A DNA stretch of 33,869 bases from Fibrobacterota bacterium (GTDB lineage Bacteria > Fibrobacterota > Chitinivibrionia > Chitinivibrionales > Chitinispirillaceae): the NCBI GenBank assembly GCA_023436145.1, contig JAEZKP010000077.1, positions 1 to 33,869 on the forward strand, written 5' to 3'. Positions 1-9,169 of this stretch are shown piece after piece. Positions within the stretch are counted from its first letter, which is position 1. Each line of letters begins with the position of its first letter. The notes under the pieces were generated by a model. It was not told the DNA's origin, did not search any database, and saw only the letters and a list, made by a program, of their open reading frames with translations. A program made the position numbers and the translations under genes.

Positions 1-3000
1 TGGAATGAAAATAACCAGCCTCCGCTTATCCAGCTGACAGCAACCACCCAGGCGATGCTTTTAACCAGCCAACCTTCAAACCAGCCATTGACCATCTCAG
101 CCAACGTTACAGATGATGGGACAATCAGCTCGGTTCGACTCTTCTATCGAAATTCCAATCTCTCCTCAGGATCATATACTGAGCTCCCGATGCAAATCAG
201 CAGCGGCTCCATTTACCAGGCAACTATACCTGCCACCAATGTTAATTACCCGGGTGTCGATTTCTACATTCTGGCGACTGACAATTACCAGCTGATTGGT
301 CGCTCTCCCAATATTCTGGCACCAGAGACTCAACCCTGGGTAATACCGGTAGGTAACAACGCACCTGTAATTTCTGATCTTCAGACTGTATGTTTGACCA
401 TAGGAAATGACAATATCATCTCTGCAAAAATAGATGATGACAATGGGATCTCTTCTGCGATACTCTATTATAAAAAACGCAATGAGACATTTTTCTCACT
501 TGACACAATGACCGGAAACCTTTCTGGTTTCTACACCGGAACCATCCCCTCAAATATGATAACCAATAGTGGAATCGACTATTATATCAGAGCTGTTGAT
601 GATGCCGGGGCTGCATCACGATATCCATCACTGAATAACGACAGCCTTTTCCCATGCCAAAATAACAACCTGCCTCCAAAAGCCAATGCTGGTGCAGACA
701 TCAATGTCTATCTTTCTTCAGGCTGTGACACTGTTATTACTCTCAACGGATCTGCATCAAGTGATCCGGATGGAGGCCCCATTTCATTTCGCTGGACTGG
801 TCCTTTCAGTGATACTCTTACAGGTGTTACACCTTCAGTGAACCTCTCAGTCGGACAACATACTATCTTTTTAAAAGTTACAGATAACTCCGGTCTTTAT
901 GATTTGGACACAGTCAAGATCAGTGTCATTGACACTCTTATACCAGTGTTCTCCCTGGTTCCTGCAGACACAGTTGTTGTGATCCGGGCAAATGATTCCA
1001 CCTGCCAGATCACCATTGACTCTGCCATGGCAACAGATAACTGTGCACTCCTTAGTGTCAGGGCAATTCGAAGCGACGGTCTCCCATTCGGTTCGTTTTT
1101 TAAAACAGGCGCCACATCTATCAGCTGGATTGCCCTGGATAGAAGCGGAAATGCAGATACAGTTATACAAAACATTAATGTCAGGAAGAACCGCTTACCA
1201 GTCTTGACAGTACCTGCGGACACTGGTCTTTCAGAAGGAGAAATACTGAACATTTCAGTTTCTGCAACTGATCCCGACAATACCAATCCCGCAATCTCAG
1301 TACTAAACTCGCCAGACTGGCTTACTATTACTCCCAATCAGAATAATGCCTCTACCATAAACATCGCTCCTGGATGTACCGATAACGGTAACCACCAGAT
1401 CCATCTTATTGCCACCGATCTTCTCGATACTGCGCATGCAGTATTTAATGTCAAAATTAAAGATGTCAATTTTCCTCCGGTTTTTGATTCTCTGCCTTTT
1501 GAACTGAAAATCGGTGAAGCAGCTCCATTTGAACTTGCTGTCAGAGTACATGATTGTGATGGAACCATACCCCAAATCAAGATGCTGACCAGTGTTGCAG
1601 GTGCTGCGTTTGTTGACAATTTAAACAGTACCGGAACTTTCCGCTGGACACCGGATGCAGATGATTATGGTTTTTATATGTTCATCTTCGAGGCAACAGA
1701 CAATGTCAATAACCCTGTGCGGGATACAATTATTATTGAAGTAACAGATATTAATGTTTCCCCACCCGTACTTGTCGTCTCAAGCGCAGATACTACCAGC
1801 TCGGTAAATCTTCCATTGATTATTGTTGCTCATGCAACAGATCTGGATGGAACTGCTCCGGTTCTAAAAGGATCACAGATTCCAACTGGGGCCACCTTCA
1901 CAACAGACAACAATGGTAATGGTGTGTTTTCATGGACACCCAGAGATACCGGAACATTTGTAATTTTAATCACTGCATACGATCAGGCCGACCCAACTAT
2001 TTATGATTCTCAACTGGTGACGATCAGAATTAATAATAATAATGTTACCGGTCCAAAATTCGATCCACACCCCTCTGTCAGCATACAGCAGAATGAGAAT
2101 CTCGTTCTTAATTTGAGGGCAGTAGATCAGGATGGGACCAAACCAGTACTGCGCTTAATCAGTTCAGCTCAGGGAGCACGTTTCAGGGATAATGGCGATG
2201 GCACGGCAACAGTGACCTGGAGTCCGGCTTGTGATGTTTCCGGTACGTTTATTTTCAGCGCATCTGCTACTGATGGCAAGTTTGGGGATACAATAGAAAT
2301 TCCTGTACAGGTCAGAGATGTAAACTGTGCCCCTATTCTTTTCAGGTGTGCTGATATCAATGCTCAACCAGGTGAAAGGGTAAGTATACCTATAAGAGCT
2401 TATGATCCTGACAATAACGGTTCAATTCCTGTTTTATCAGTTTCCTGTCAACTGCCGGAATTTTCATTCATCACACAAAGCGATGGTTCTGCTTTTTTTA
2501 ACTGGACGGTAAGCTACACCACCGGTACCTATCCGGTTACCTTCTATGCAACAGACGGAAATTCTACCGATAGTATGAGAATTTTCATTTCCATAAACAA
2601 AACAGGTTCACTGAAGATCAGTGCACGTCCGACAGGCAGTCATATTTATGCATTTCCATCCGATTGCTACAGAGGAAAACAGATAGGTGTTGATTCCACT
2701 GTTTATTCCGGAACACCTGGATGTCAGTGGTTTGAATTCCAGGCACCTGGTTACCGTTCCAGGAGAGTAGCCTGCAATATCAAGGCAGACACAACCATAT
2801 CAGTTACTATAGATCTCAAACCGGCAATTCCACTGATGGTACTCTCTCCGGACACAGTAAAACTTGGATCTTCAAAACAGCTCATGCAAAATGGAAGTAT
2901 CTCGTTTGCCGATCTTAACAGAGATCATATACTCGATCTATCTGTTGCAACAACATCAGGAATCATTTGTTTTTACGGTATAGATAGTACTGATAATTCT

Positions 3001-3798
3001 CTGTTCAGCCCGGTTCCGGTTACATTCTTTGCCGGTACGCTGGAACCTTCACTCCATCATACTTTTATCAATTGGAATAACAATGGGAATCAGAGTTGTC
3101 TTCTCTCTACAAAAACAGGTAAAATACTACGCATCAATTTAAAGACTTCGGCAATTGACACTTTGATTTCAATACCCGGTTCCAGACTTTATCCAACCAT
3201 ATTTGATGCAGACAGAGATGGAAGAAAGGATCTTGTCGTTAATAATGCCGGTAAAGGTTTATTTGTATATCTGAATACAGGAAGTGATTCTGTTCCGGCA
3301 ATTGCATTTGCCAAAGAGTGTACCACCCCTGCCGGTCTGCCATTGACCGATCTGAATGGAGCGGTCCTGTTACTCGATTCAGACAAGGATGGCAAAGAGG
3401 AGGTGATTGTGTTTTCTGCTGGAGTGTTGAAACTGTTTGAACCCGACAGCATTTTCTCAACACTTACCTATGTCGAAAATCTCAGTTGTGGTGGCAACCT
3501 GGTAACAGCAGATTCCATTAGCAGTTCATTTATCGGCTCAACGACTGGTATTTCCAGTTTTGCTCTCCGCAAAGCGAATCAGATACTTATATATCCCACT
3601 CAACTGCAGGGAGATATCACTTTCGATGGCAAAGTCGACATTCGTGATGTCAGCAAAGCGTCAATGAACTGGGAATTTACACCAGATAATCCATCCTGGG
3701 ATCCTTCTATAAATGTAAAATTGTCCGAATCCGGGAATGAAAAAATCGACATACGGGATATCTCACGAATAAGCAAGAACTGGGAACTTCAACAATAA
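1..3798 (+). CDS. Giant secreted multidomain protein with C-terminal dockerin-like module (5' partial)
   Basis: The frame is open from base 1 and the first codons already look like the start of an Ig-like module, so the true start lies outside the window. Domains in order, by base: two similar Ig-like modules (about 1-660), a PKD-like domain (670-935), a HYR-like domain (936-1185), a putative-Ig (He_PIG-like) domain (1186-1480), four tandem cadherin/Ig-like modules sharing D-x-DGT and F-x-WTP signatures (about 1481-2600), a PEGA-like domain (2606-2826), FG-GAP/VCBS-like repeats with D-x-D/N-x-D calcium loops (2830-3600), and a dockerin-like pair (3610-3795) with GDITFDGKVDIRD and then NEKIDIRD. 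I see no enzyme domain and no T9SS tail. The next gene encodes a cohesin-like protein 25 bp downstream. Inferred role: a surface adhesin or scaffold held by cohesin binding. Domain calls are by eye; the overall nature is fairly sure, the exact domain edges are not. Confidence 0.8.
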   Translation, partial: WNENNQPPLIQLTATTQAMLLTSQPSNQPLTISANVTDDGTISSVRLFYRNSNLSSGSYTELPMQISSGSIYQATIPATNVNYPGVDFYILATDNYQLIGRSPNILAPETQPWVIPVGNNAPVISDLQTVCLTIGNDNIISAKIDDDNGISSAILYYKKRNETFFSLDTMTGNLSGFYTGTIPSNMITNSGIDYYIRAVDDAGAASRYPSLNNDSLFPCQNNNLPPKANAGADINVYLSSGCDTVITLNGSASSDPDGGPISFRWTGPFSDTLTGVTPSVNLSVGQHTIFLKVTDNSGLYDLDTVKISVIDTLIPVFSLVPADTVVVIRANDSTCQITIDSAMATDNCALLSVRAIRSDGLPFGSFFKTGATSISWIALDRSGNADTVIQNINVRKNRLPVLTVPADTGLSEGEILNISVSATDPDNTNPAISVLNSPDWLTITPNQNNASTINIAPGCTDNGNHQIHLIATDLLDTAHAVFNVKIKDVNFPPVFDSLPFELKIGEAAPFELAVRVHDCDGTIPQIKMLTSVAGAAFVDNLNSTGTFRWTPDADDYGFYMFIFEATDNVNNPVRDTIIIEVTDINVSPPVLVVSSADTTSSVNLPLIIVAHATDLDGTAPVLKGSQIPTGATFTTDNNGNGVFSWTPRDTGTFVILITAYDQADPTIYDSQLVTIRINNNNVTGPKFDPHPSVSIQQNENLVLNLRAVDQDGTKPVLRLISSAQGARFRDNGDGTATVTWSPACDVSGTFIFSASATDGKFGDTIEIPVQVRDVNCAPILFRCADINAQPGERVSIPIRAYDPDNNGSIPVLSVSCQLPEFSFITQSDGSAFFNWTVSYTTGTYPVTFYATDGNSTDSMRIFISINKTGSLKISARPTGSHIYAFPSDCYRGKQIGVDSTVYSGTPGCQWFEFQAPGYRSRRVACNIKADTTISVTIDLKPAIPLMVLSPDTVKLGSSKQLMQNGSISFADLNRDHILDLSVATTSGIICFYGIDSTDNSLFSPVPVTFFAGTLEPSLHHTFINWNNNGNQSCLLSTKTGKILRINLKTSAIDTLISIPGSRLYPTIFDADRDGRKDLVVNNAGKGLFVYLNTGSDSVPAIAFAKECTTPAGLPLTDLNGAVLLLDSDKDGKEEVIVFSAGVLKLFEPDSIFSTLTYVENLSCGGNLVTADSISSSFIGSTTGISSFALRKANQILIYPTQLQGDITFDGKVDIRDVSKASMNWEFTPDNPSWDPSINVKLSESGNEKIDIRDISRISKNWELQQ

Positions 3799-3823
3799 GT
3801 TACTTTTTCAAAGGTAAAAAAAA

Positions 3824-4612
3824 ATGGAATATGGAATCAGAAGCTTTTTAACTTCAGCATTGATTTTTCTGAGTTTATCGGGTTTGCCAGAAGGTGCTCC
3901 TCAGCTGTTTATTGATTTTAACACATCATCTGCTTCCATTGATTCTGTTTATGCACCAGCAAAAGACAGTACCTTCACGGCAGGTTTTTATATTTCCGAT
4001 ATCAGTAATTTGTATGGTTATCAATTTTATGTGCAATTTGACACCACCAAACTGAGATATGTCTCTTCTTCCAAAGCTACATCTACCGTGGTTCATATGA
4101 TGGAAACCAATGGTCAGACTATCTTTTTCGAAAGCAGAAAATCTATAAACAGTAATGACAGGATTCTGGTCGGAGGTACTTATCTTGGTACTTCTGCTGG
4201 ATCTGCCGGTTCAGGATATTTGGGGATAATAACATTCCAGAGGCTGACTCCTGACACCACTCAGATCCTTTTGGTAGAACCAGTATTTCTTGATTCTGAA
4301 AACCAAATAGCAATCAGTTCAGTTTCCAGAGGATTACTGCTGCCACCTGGTTCGATTTCGGTTAAGCAAAGAAAAGTGCACCATCTGACAGATTGCAGTA
4401 TTCAGATAATCAACAGAACGGTTAGCTGTTCATTTCCGTTTAAATCACAGGTCAAAATCCGCTTACTTGACATTTCCGGGCGCAGTGTGTTTGAAAAGAA
4501 GGACGTATCCCGGCACATTTCGTTTAATCTTCCTGGTGCAGTATCCGGAGCATATGTACTGAGTATATCAAATAGCAGTGAGTATGTTGCACATCCAGTC
4601 ATTTTCAAGTGA
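3824..4612 (+). CDS. Cohesin-like domain protein with T9SS type A sorting tail
   Basis: The protein has 262 residues. Residues 1-25 resemble a signal peptide with a hydrophobic core (LTSALIFLSLSG). Residues about 28-180 match the cohesin pattern: a beta-rich start, ISDISNLYGYQFYVQFD and then LRYVS, a Gly/Ser-rich turn, and GYLGIITFQRL. Residues about 190-262 look like a T9SS type A (Por secretion) tail: VKIRLLDISGRSVF, then SGAYVLSIS and a short C-terminal strand. Known families: cohesins bind dockerins, and T9SS tails direct export and surface attachment in Bacteroidota and Fibrobacterota. The gene follows the dockerin-bearing gene by 25 bp with AAGG upstream of the ATG, so the two are very likely co-transcribed. 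Inferred role: surface receptor for the upstream dockerin protein. It could instead be a cohesin-fold module with another ligand. Confidence 0.78.
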   Translation: MEYGIRSFLTSALIFLSLSGLPEGAPQLFIDFNTSSASIDSVYAPAKDSTFTAGFYISDISNLYGYQFYVQFDTTKLRYVSSSKATSTVVHMMETNGQTIFFESRKSINSNDRILVGGTYLGTSAGSAGSGYLGIITFQRLTPDTTQILLVEPVFLDSENQIAISSVSRGLLLPPGSISVKQRKVHHLTDCSIQIINRTVSCSFPFKSQVKIRLLDISGRSVFEKKDVSRHISFNLPGAVSGAYVLSISNSSEYVAHPVIFK

Positions 4613-4684
4613 AAGATGCTCAACATTAATTTATATTAGTTAAAACTTCATTCAGTTTTTACCCTTCTGAGAGACACATCAGGC

Positions 4685-7600
4685 ATGAACTCAAAGAATT
4701 TTTATTTACTGGTATTTTTTCTGATTCTGAACACATTTGCTCAGACAGAAAGATTCATTCCCGACACAGCATCCATGAAAAAACTGTGGAAAATCACAGA
4801 TAAAACAGAGCTGTATGTGGGTGCCTCATTTTACTATATGGATCCTTCGGATTCCATAGTGGTTTGGCTTGACACATCTGAATCAGACAAAACAGGTGAC
4901 CTCTTCATTATGATTCCCGGATATTCTGATTCTGCAATGTTTCTTTTCTCTAATGAAGATGCGGGAAGCCGAATAAATATAACCAGTATACTTGAAACAC
5001 CGATTACTCCAGGTACGGAAATATTTTTCAGATATAAAAGGCGGGATGCGGTATATCATAAGTTTACAGGACAAAACAGAAAAGGTATTGATCCGGTTGA
5101 CCGGGTCGCTTACCCAGGCAACCGGGATTTTGTTTCCAAAGAATTTGATCGCAGGCCAGGCTATGGTTATCGCTGGGCAGTAGCCGGCAGAGTGGTTGAT
5201 GTTTCTAATAATCCAACTGATACCGTTATTTTCGGTTTTGAAGACATGATCCATTATTCTAATCCAAATGATACTTTGGTTATTTCGGACCGGGATTTCA
5301 ATGATGTGATCTTCAGAGTAACAGGACTGCAGCTTAATGTGGAAAAATTCCCTGATTCAATAGAACTTTTCATTCCCGACACTGTAACTGCAGGTGATAC
5401 AATTCTCTGTAATGCACGTGTATGGTTTGACTCATCAGGTCAGAAAATCCTGAAACATGATCTGGATTCTCTTCTGAGATGGCAGGTCTCTGGTTTTACG
5501 GCCAACAATGACACTTTAATTAAAGGTTTAACGCCAGATACAGCCCGCTTTCTGCCAAGAACTGCTTTCGAGAATTTTACCATCTGTGTATCCTTAGTGG
5601 ACCCGGTATCCAGCGACACCATTGTCGAATGCAAAACTATCATGGTACTGCCAGGAAAACCAGACAATCTGTCAATCGAACTCAGAACCGATACGGCCTC
5701 TTCCGATTTCAGTCTTAACCACACGATTCAAATCCCGCGCGTTCTTATCCCTTCCAACAAGTTAGCACAAAGTGTTTTTGCCATTCTCAGGGATAAATTC
5801 GGAAATTTTTGCGGTTTCTCAAAGTCCACAGTATGGGACACATCCTCCACATCTCAGGTCCCGGGACTTACTCCGGGTTGCATCTCGGTCCGTAACGGGA
5901 ATCTGTCGCTGGGTGAAGGTGTAATCGAAAAGATTACCAGCGGAAATACTCTGGTCATAGCAAGAGAAATCTATTCCGGGGATACACTCAGGGATAGCAT
6001 ACTGGTAAATGTATCATCTGCCTTTTACGATTCACTGCGTGTTGTTAAACTGGTCGGGGGTAGTTTCCAGGCAATAAATTCATTGACATTATCCACGGAT
6101 AGCTGTGCGGATTTGTGGTCGGAGGGCAGAAGACTCGATAATAAAAAATGGGAGATATTAAAAACAGTCTGGGATTCCAGAAAATGGAAGCTGAACTTGA
6201 GTAATACTGCCTATTCAGACATTAATTTCTGTCCAGAAGATACCGGTAAAGGTTTTCTGGAGATTTCATATGACAACTATCTCAGAACGCAGCTTCCAGT
6301 CAACGCAACACCGGGTGCACCTGCCAGAATCAGTATCTACACCGATTCGACCAGCTCTGCCAAGGCTTTTCCTGTAGATACATTTGTCTCAGCAGGAAAG
6401 CCCATGAATCTATCCTTGAGAATATTTGATAGACACAACGTTTGGCTTCGGAATGTGAAAGTGGATTCCATCTTCTGGGTTCTTCATGACGATACCACCG
6501 TTTCCGGCACTGACCCATCAGCCCGGTTAAATAAAACCATTGGAGAAAATGTTGTTCTGAGCCCGATCAAAGCATATCGTACTATACAAGTAAAGGCAAC
6601 TTACGGTTTATTCAGCGATTCGGTCAAGATTGCCATTCTGCCTGGAAGTCCTGCCAGAGTAGTAATTGAATCTCATGCAGACTGGAAACGCAGCCTTACC
6701 AGTCCTGACGAAATAGACACTGTTGAAATACCTGATAATACCACCTCTGCAACTGTATATGCAATTATCAGGGATTCAATGGGCAACTATATAGATTCAT
6801 TACGGGAAGGCAGTTGGAATACTAATGATACCATTGCCGGAATTCATTCAGGAGCAGTACCCTGTGTGGGTGTCATAACAAAAAACCTGCAGGTAAAAAG
6901 TGGAATCACTGCCATCATGGTCAGCCACGGAGTATTCACCGACACTGCATTTGTAAAACTGCTACCGTACCATTTCACTGCAGTGAGAATTACAGATAAA
7001 TCCTATAACCCGATTAGCAGCCTGACCATGTCAACAAACCAGGATACTCTCTTATATGCACAGGGACTCCGCTCAGACACCGCACTGTGGCGGGATGTTG
7101 CAGTTAATTGGTTTATTTCGGATACACTGATTGTTGATCCGCCATGTCCCACCGGAGTTTCCTCGTACAGTTTTTCTCCAGTTAAGCCCGGAAAAGGAAT
7201 TCTTTATATAAAATATCAGGCAGATACTCTTAGTGACACCATTTCAGCAATATTCACCCGTGGTGAACCGGTGAGGGCTGAATTTCACTTGCTTACTCCT
7301 GCAGATAAACTCATTGCCGGTGATACCATCACCGCCTTAATTACTATTCTTAATAAAGACGGGTTAGTACCAGGTGAGTATTGTTTCAATACTGCATTAC
7401 AAACCGGTCAGGTCTACTATTCGGATTTACTTGGATATGGAAGCAGCTCATTTATTCCGGTAATTACATCGGATAATCATAAAGCCAATATCAACAAGCC
7501 TGGCACCAGAAGCTCCGGTTTAAATCAGTGCTTTTCAGAAGGTAAGGATACAGTTAAACTGATTCTGTATTATGCCCCTTTCAGCAGGGACAGCCTTCAT

Positions 7601-9169
7601 ATAATGGAGCTGCAATTTGGTAACATTTCTGCTCGCAGCAACCCATTCCGCATCAGGCCATCAACCTTAAATTCAATTTCTCTTGCACATACTCACAAAT
7701 GCTGTAAAGATTCACTTGTTCTTCGATATCCCGATGAACAGGCTTTGATTTATTCCATAGGTTATGACAGATATGGAAACATGCGTGGAGGTGAACTCAG
7801 TACGTGGCGTACTACAGGTACATTGCACCAGTGTGACACCACATCAATTCTTACCCGAATCATTTACGGAGCTGACTCATCAATCGTTTCTGATGATGAA
7901 TCCGGCAAATTAATAGCTGTTTCCGTAGAGAACAGGTCTATTTCTGATACATTATCTGTAGTAGTAATCGGCCCGCTGGCAAAACCGGTAGATGCAATTA
8001 CCAGAGATTTGAATGGGAATGGCATACTGGACAGAATTGAAATCAGGTTTGATATGCCAATATATAGAAACAGCAATCAAATACCGTCTCTTTTCTCTAT
8101 CGATTACAACAAACACAGCTTCAGAGTTGACAGCCTGATTATCTCCGCAGACAGCACAAATCTCACATTATTTCTGCACGAACCTGCAGATTCACAGACC
8201 TTACAAACTAACTGGACTCCGGTGATCTCATTTTACAACCACAATTTTGCTTTGGGTGGAGCAGTTGATTCTTTTGAGATAGAACCGCGGGACGGGGCTG
8301 GTCCGGTTATTAAATCAGTAATCAAAGAGATCCGCAATACTGATCGCACCAATGATTTAGTTACCGTGACATTCAGTGAAGATGTAACCGGACCACAGAA
8401 AAGCCAATTCTCATATCTTAAAATGCCGGAAGAAGTTTTCAGGGTTTTCACCAGCAATGCTTCCGGAGCTTTAAATCAGATTAATTTTTTAACCGGCATT
8501 AAGAACTTCAATGCTCCTGTTTCGTCAGATTTTGTCACTTTCAACACCTCTAACGGTAATGACCTTACAGAACGCTATTACTTTGATCTGAGAACAGATA
8601 ATAAAGCTTATCTGATTCAGGACCTCTCAGGGAACACACCTTCTATTTACAATCGCAAAGTCAGGGTTGAAGTGCGTGGAAATGTGAAAACAGAGCTGAT
8701 TGTAGTCCCCAATCCTTCCAGAGCATCAGCCCTTCATGAAAAACCCGGTGAATTTCACCTGGTACATAACCCCCAGGCAATCAACTGGGTGTCAAAAGAG
8801 AAAGCAGGTGTGGCGCTGGTTTTTCAGATTCAATTAAAAGAACTGCGAGCTCCGGTAATCGGTGGACAGATAGTAATTCTGGATATTATGGGCAATAAAG
8901 TCATAGCTGATCCGGAAACCGATTTTAAATGGCTTAATCTGTTTACCAAAGACGCTGTTGTTTCCAATCAGAAACACACCAACATTTTACCATCCGGCTG
9001 GGATGCAAACGGAGCTGTTCATGAATTTGTAATCTACTGGAACGGGTACACAAAAAGTGGAAAGAAAGCTGCCCCCGGAGTTTACCGGGCAGTACTCAAG
9101 CTTTTCACGAAATCAGGTAAAGAAGACAAGGTAACAACATATGTGGGGAAAATAGGGATAAGACCATGA
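4685..9169 (+). CDS. Secreted 1494-aa DUF4114/Ig-like repeat protein with FlgD-like sorting tail
   Basis: A signal peptide is clear at residues 1-20 (hydrophobic, ending TFAQ). Residues about 30-215 resemble DUF4114: FGFEDM near residue 183 and SDRDFNDVIFRV near 200, the family's acidic calcium-type signature. The middle (about 220-1090) is a long series of Ig-like or invasin-like beta modules rich in D-T-V/D-S-I. Near residue 1108 there is an EF-hand-like loop, DLNGNGILDRIE. The C-terminal 170 residues hold VVPNPSR, then YWNGYTKSGKKAAPGVYRAV and a last GKIGIRP strand, matching the FlgD-Ig/T9SS sorting tails of Fibrobacterota. No catalytic motif was seen. It lies 72 bp after the cohesin gene, and its TGA overlaps the ATG of the next gene, so translation is probably coupled. 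Likely a cell-surface structural or adhesive protein; its ligand is unknown. Confidence 0.8.
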   Translation: MNSKNFYLLVFFLILNTFAQTERFIPDTASMKKLWKITDKTELYVGASFYYMDPSDSIVVWLDTSESDKTGDLFIMIPGYSDSAMFLFSNEDAGSRINITSILETPITPGTEIFFRYKRRDAVYHKFTGQNRKGIDPVDRVAYPGNRDFVSKEFDRRPGYGYRWAVAGRVVDVSNNPTDTVIFGFEDMIHYSNPNDTLVISDRDFNDVIFRVTGLQLNVEKFPDSIELFIPDTVTAGDTILCNARVWFDSSGQKILKHDLDSLLRWQVSGFTANNDTLIKGLTPDTARFLPRTAFENFTICVSLVDPVSSDTIVECKTIMVLPGKPDNLSIELRTDTASSDFSLNHTIQIPRVLIPSNKLAQSVFAILRDKFGNFCGFSKSTVWDTSSTSQVPGLTPGCISVRNGNLSLGEGVIEKITSGNTLVIAREIYSGDTLRDSILVNVSSAFYDSLRVVKLVGGSFQAINSLTLSTDSCADLWSEGRRLDNKKWEILKTVWDSRKWKLNLSNTAYSDINFCPEDTGKGFLEISYDNYLRTQLPVNATPGAPARISIYTDSTSSAKAFPVDTFVSAGKPMNLSLRIFDRHNVWLRNVKVDSIFWVLHDDTTVSGTDPSARLNKTIGENVVLSPIKAYRTIQVKATYGLFSDSVKIAILPGSPARVVIESHADWKRSLTSPDEIDTVEIPDNTTSATVYAIIRDSMGNYIDSLREGSWNTNDTIAGIHSGAVPCVGVITKNLQVKSGITAIMVSHGVFTDTAFVKLLPYHFTAVRITDKSYNPISSLTMSTNQDTLLYAQGLRSDTALWRDVAVNWFISDTLIVDPPCPTGVSSYSFSPVKPGKGILYIKYQADTLSDTISAIFTRGEPVRAEFHLLTPADKLIAGDTITALITILNKDGLVPGEYCFNTALQTGQVYYSDLLGYGSSSFIPVITSDNHKANINKPGTRSSGLNQCFSEGKDTVKLILYYAPFSRDSLHIMELQFGNISARSNPFRIRPSTLNSISLAHTHKCCKDSLVLRYPDEQALIYSIGYDRYGNMRGGELSTWRTTGTLHQCDTTSILTRIIYGADSSIVSDDESGKLIAVSVENRSISDTLSVVVIGPLAKPVDAITRDLNGNGILDRIEIRFDMPIYRNSNQIPSLFSIDYNKHSFRVDSLIISADSTNLTLFLHEPADSQTLQTNWTPVISFYNHNFALGGAVDSFEIEPRDGAGPVIKSVIKEIRNTDRTNDLVTVTFSEDVTGPQKSQFSYLKMPEEVFRVFTSNASGALNQINFLTGIKNFNAPVSSDFVTFNTSNGNDLTERYYFDLRTDNKAYLIQDLSGNTPSIYNRKVRVEVRGNVKTELIVVPNPSRASALHEKPGEFHLVHNPQAINWVSKEKAGVALVFQIQLKELRAPVIGGQIVILDIMGNKVIADPETDFKWLNLFTKDAVVSNQKHTNILPSGWDANGAVHEFVIYWNGYTKSGKKAAPGVYRAVLKLFTKSGKEDKVTTYVGKIGIRP

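Noticed and set aside
871..1619. Several 90-146 codon frames antisense to the dockerin giant
   Set aside because: They are frame shadows of the real coding strand, overlap each other and lack initiation signals and domains.
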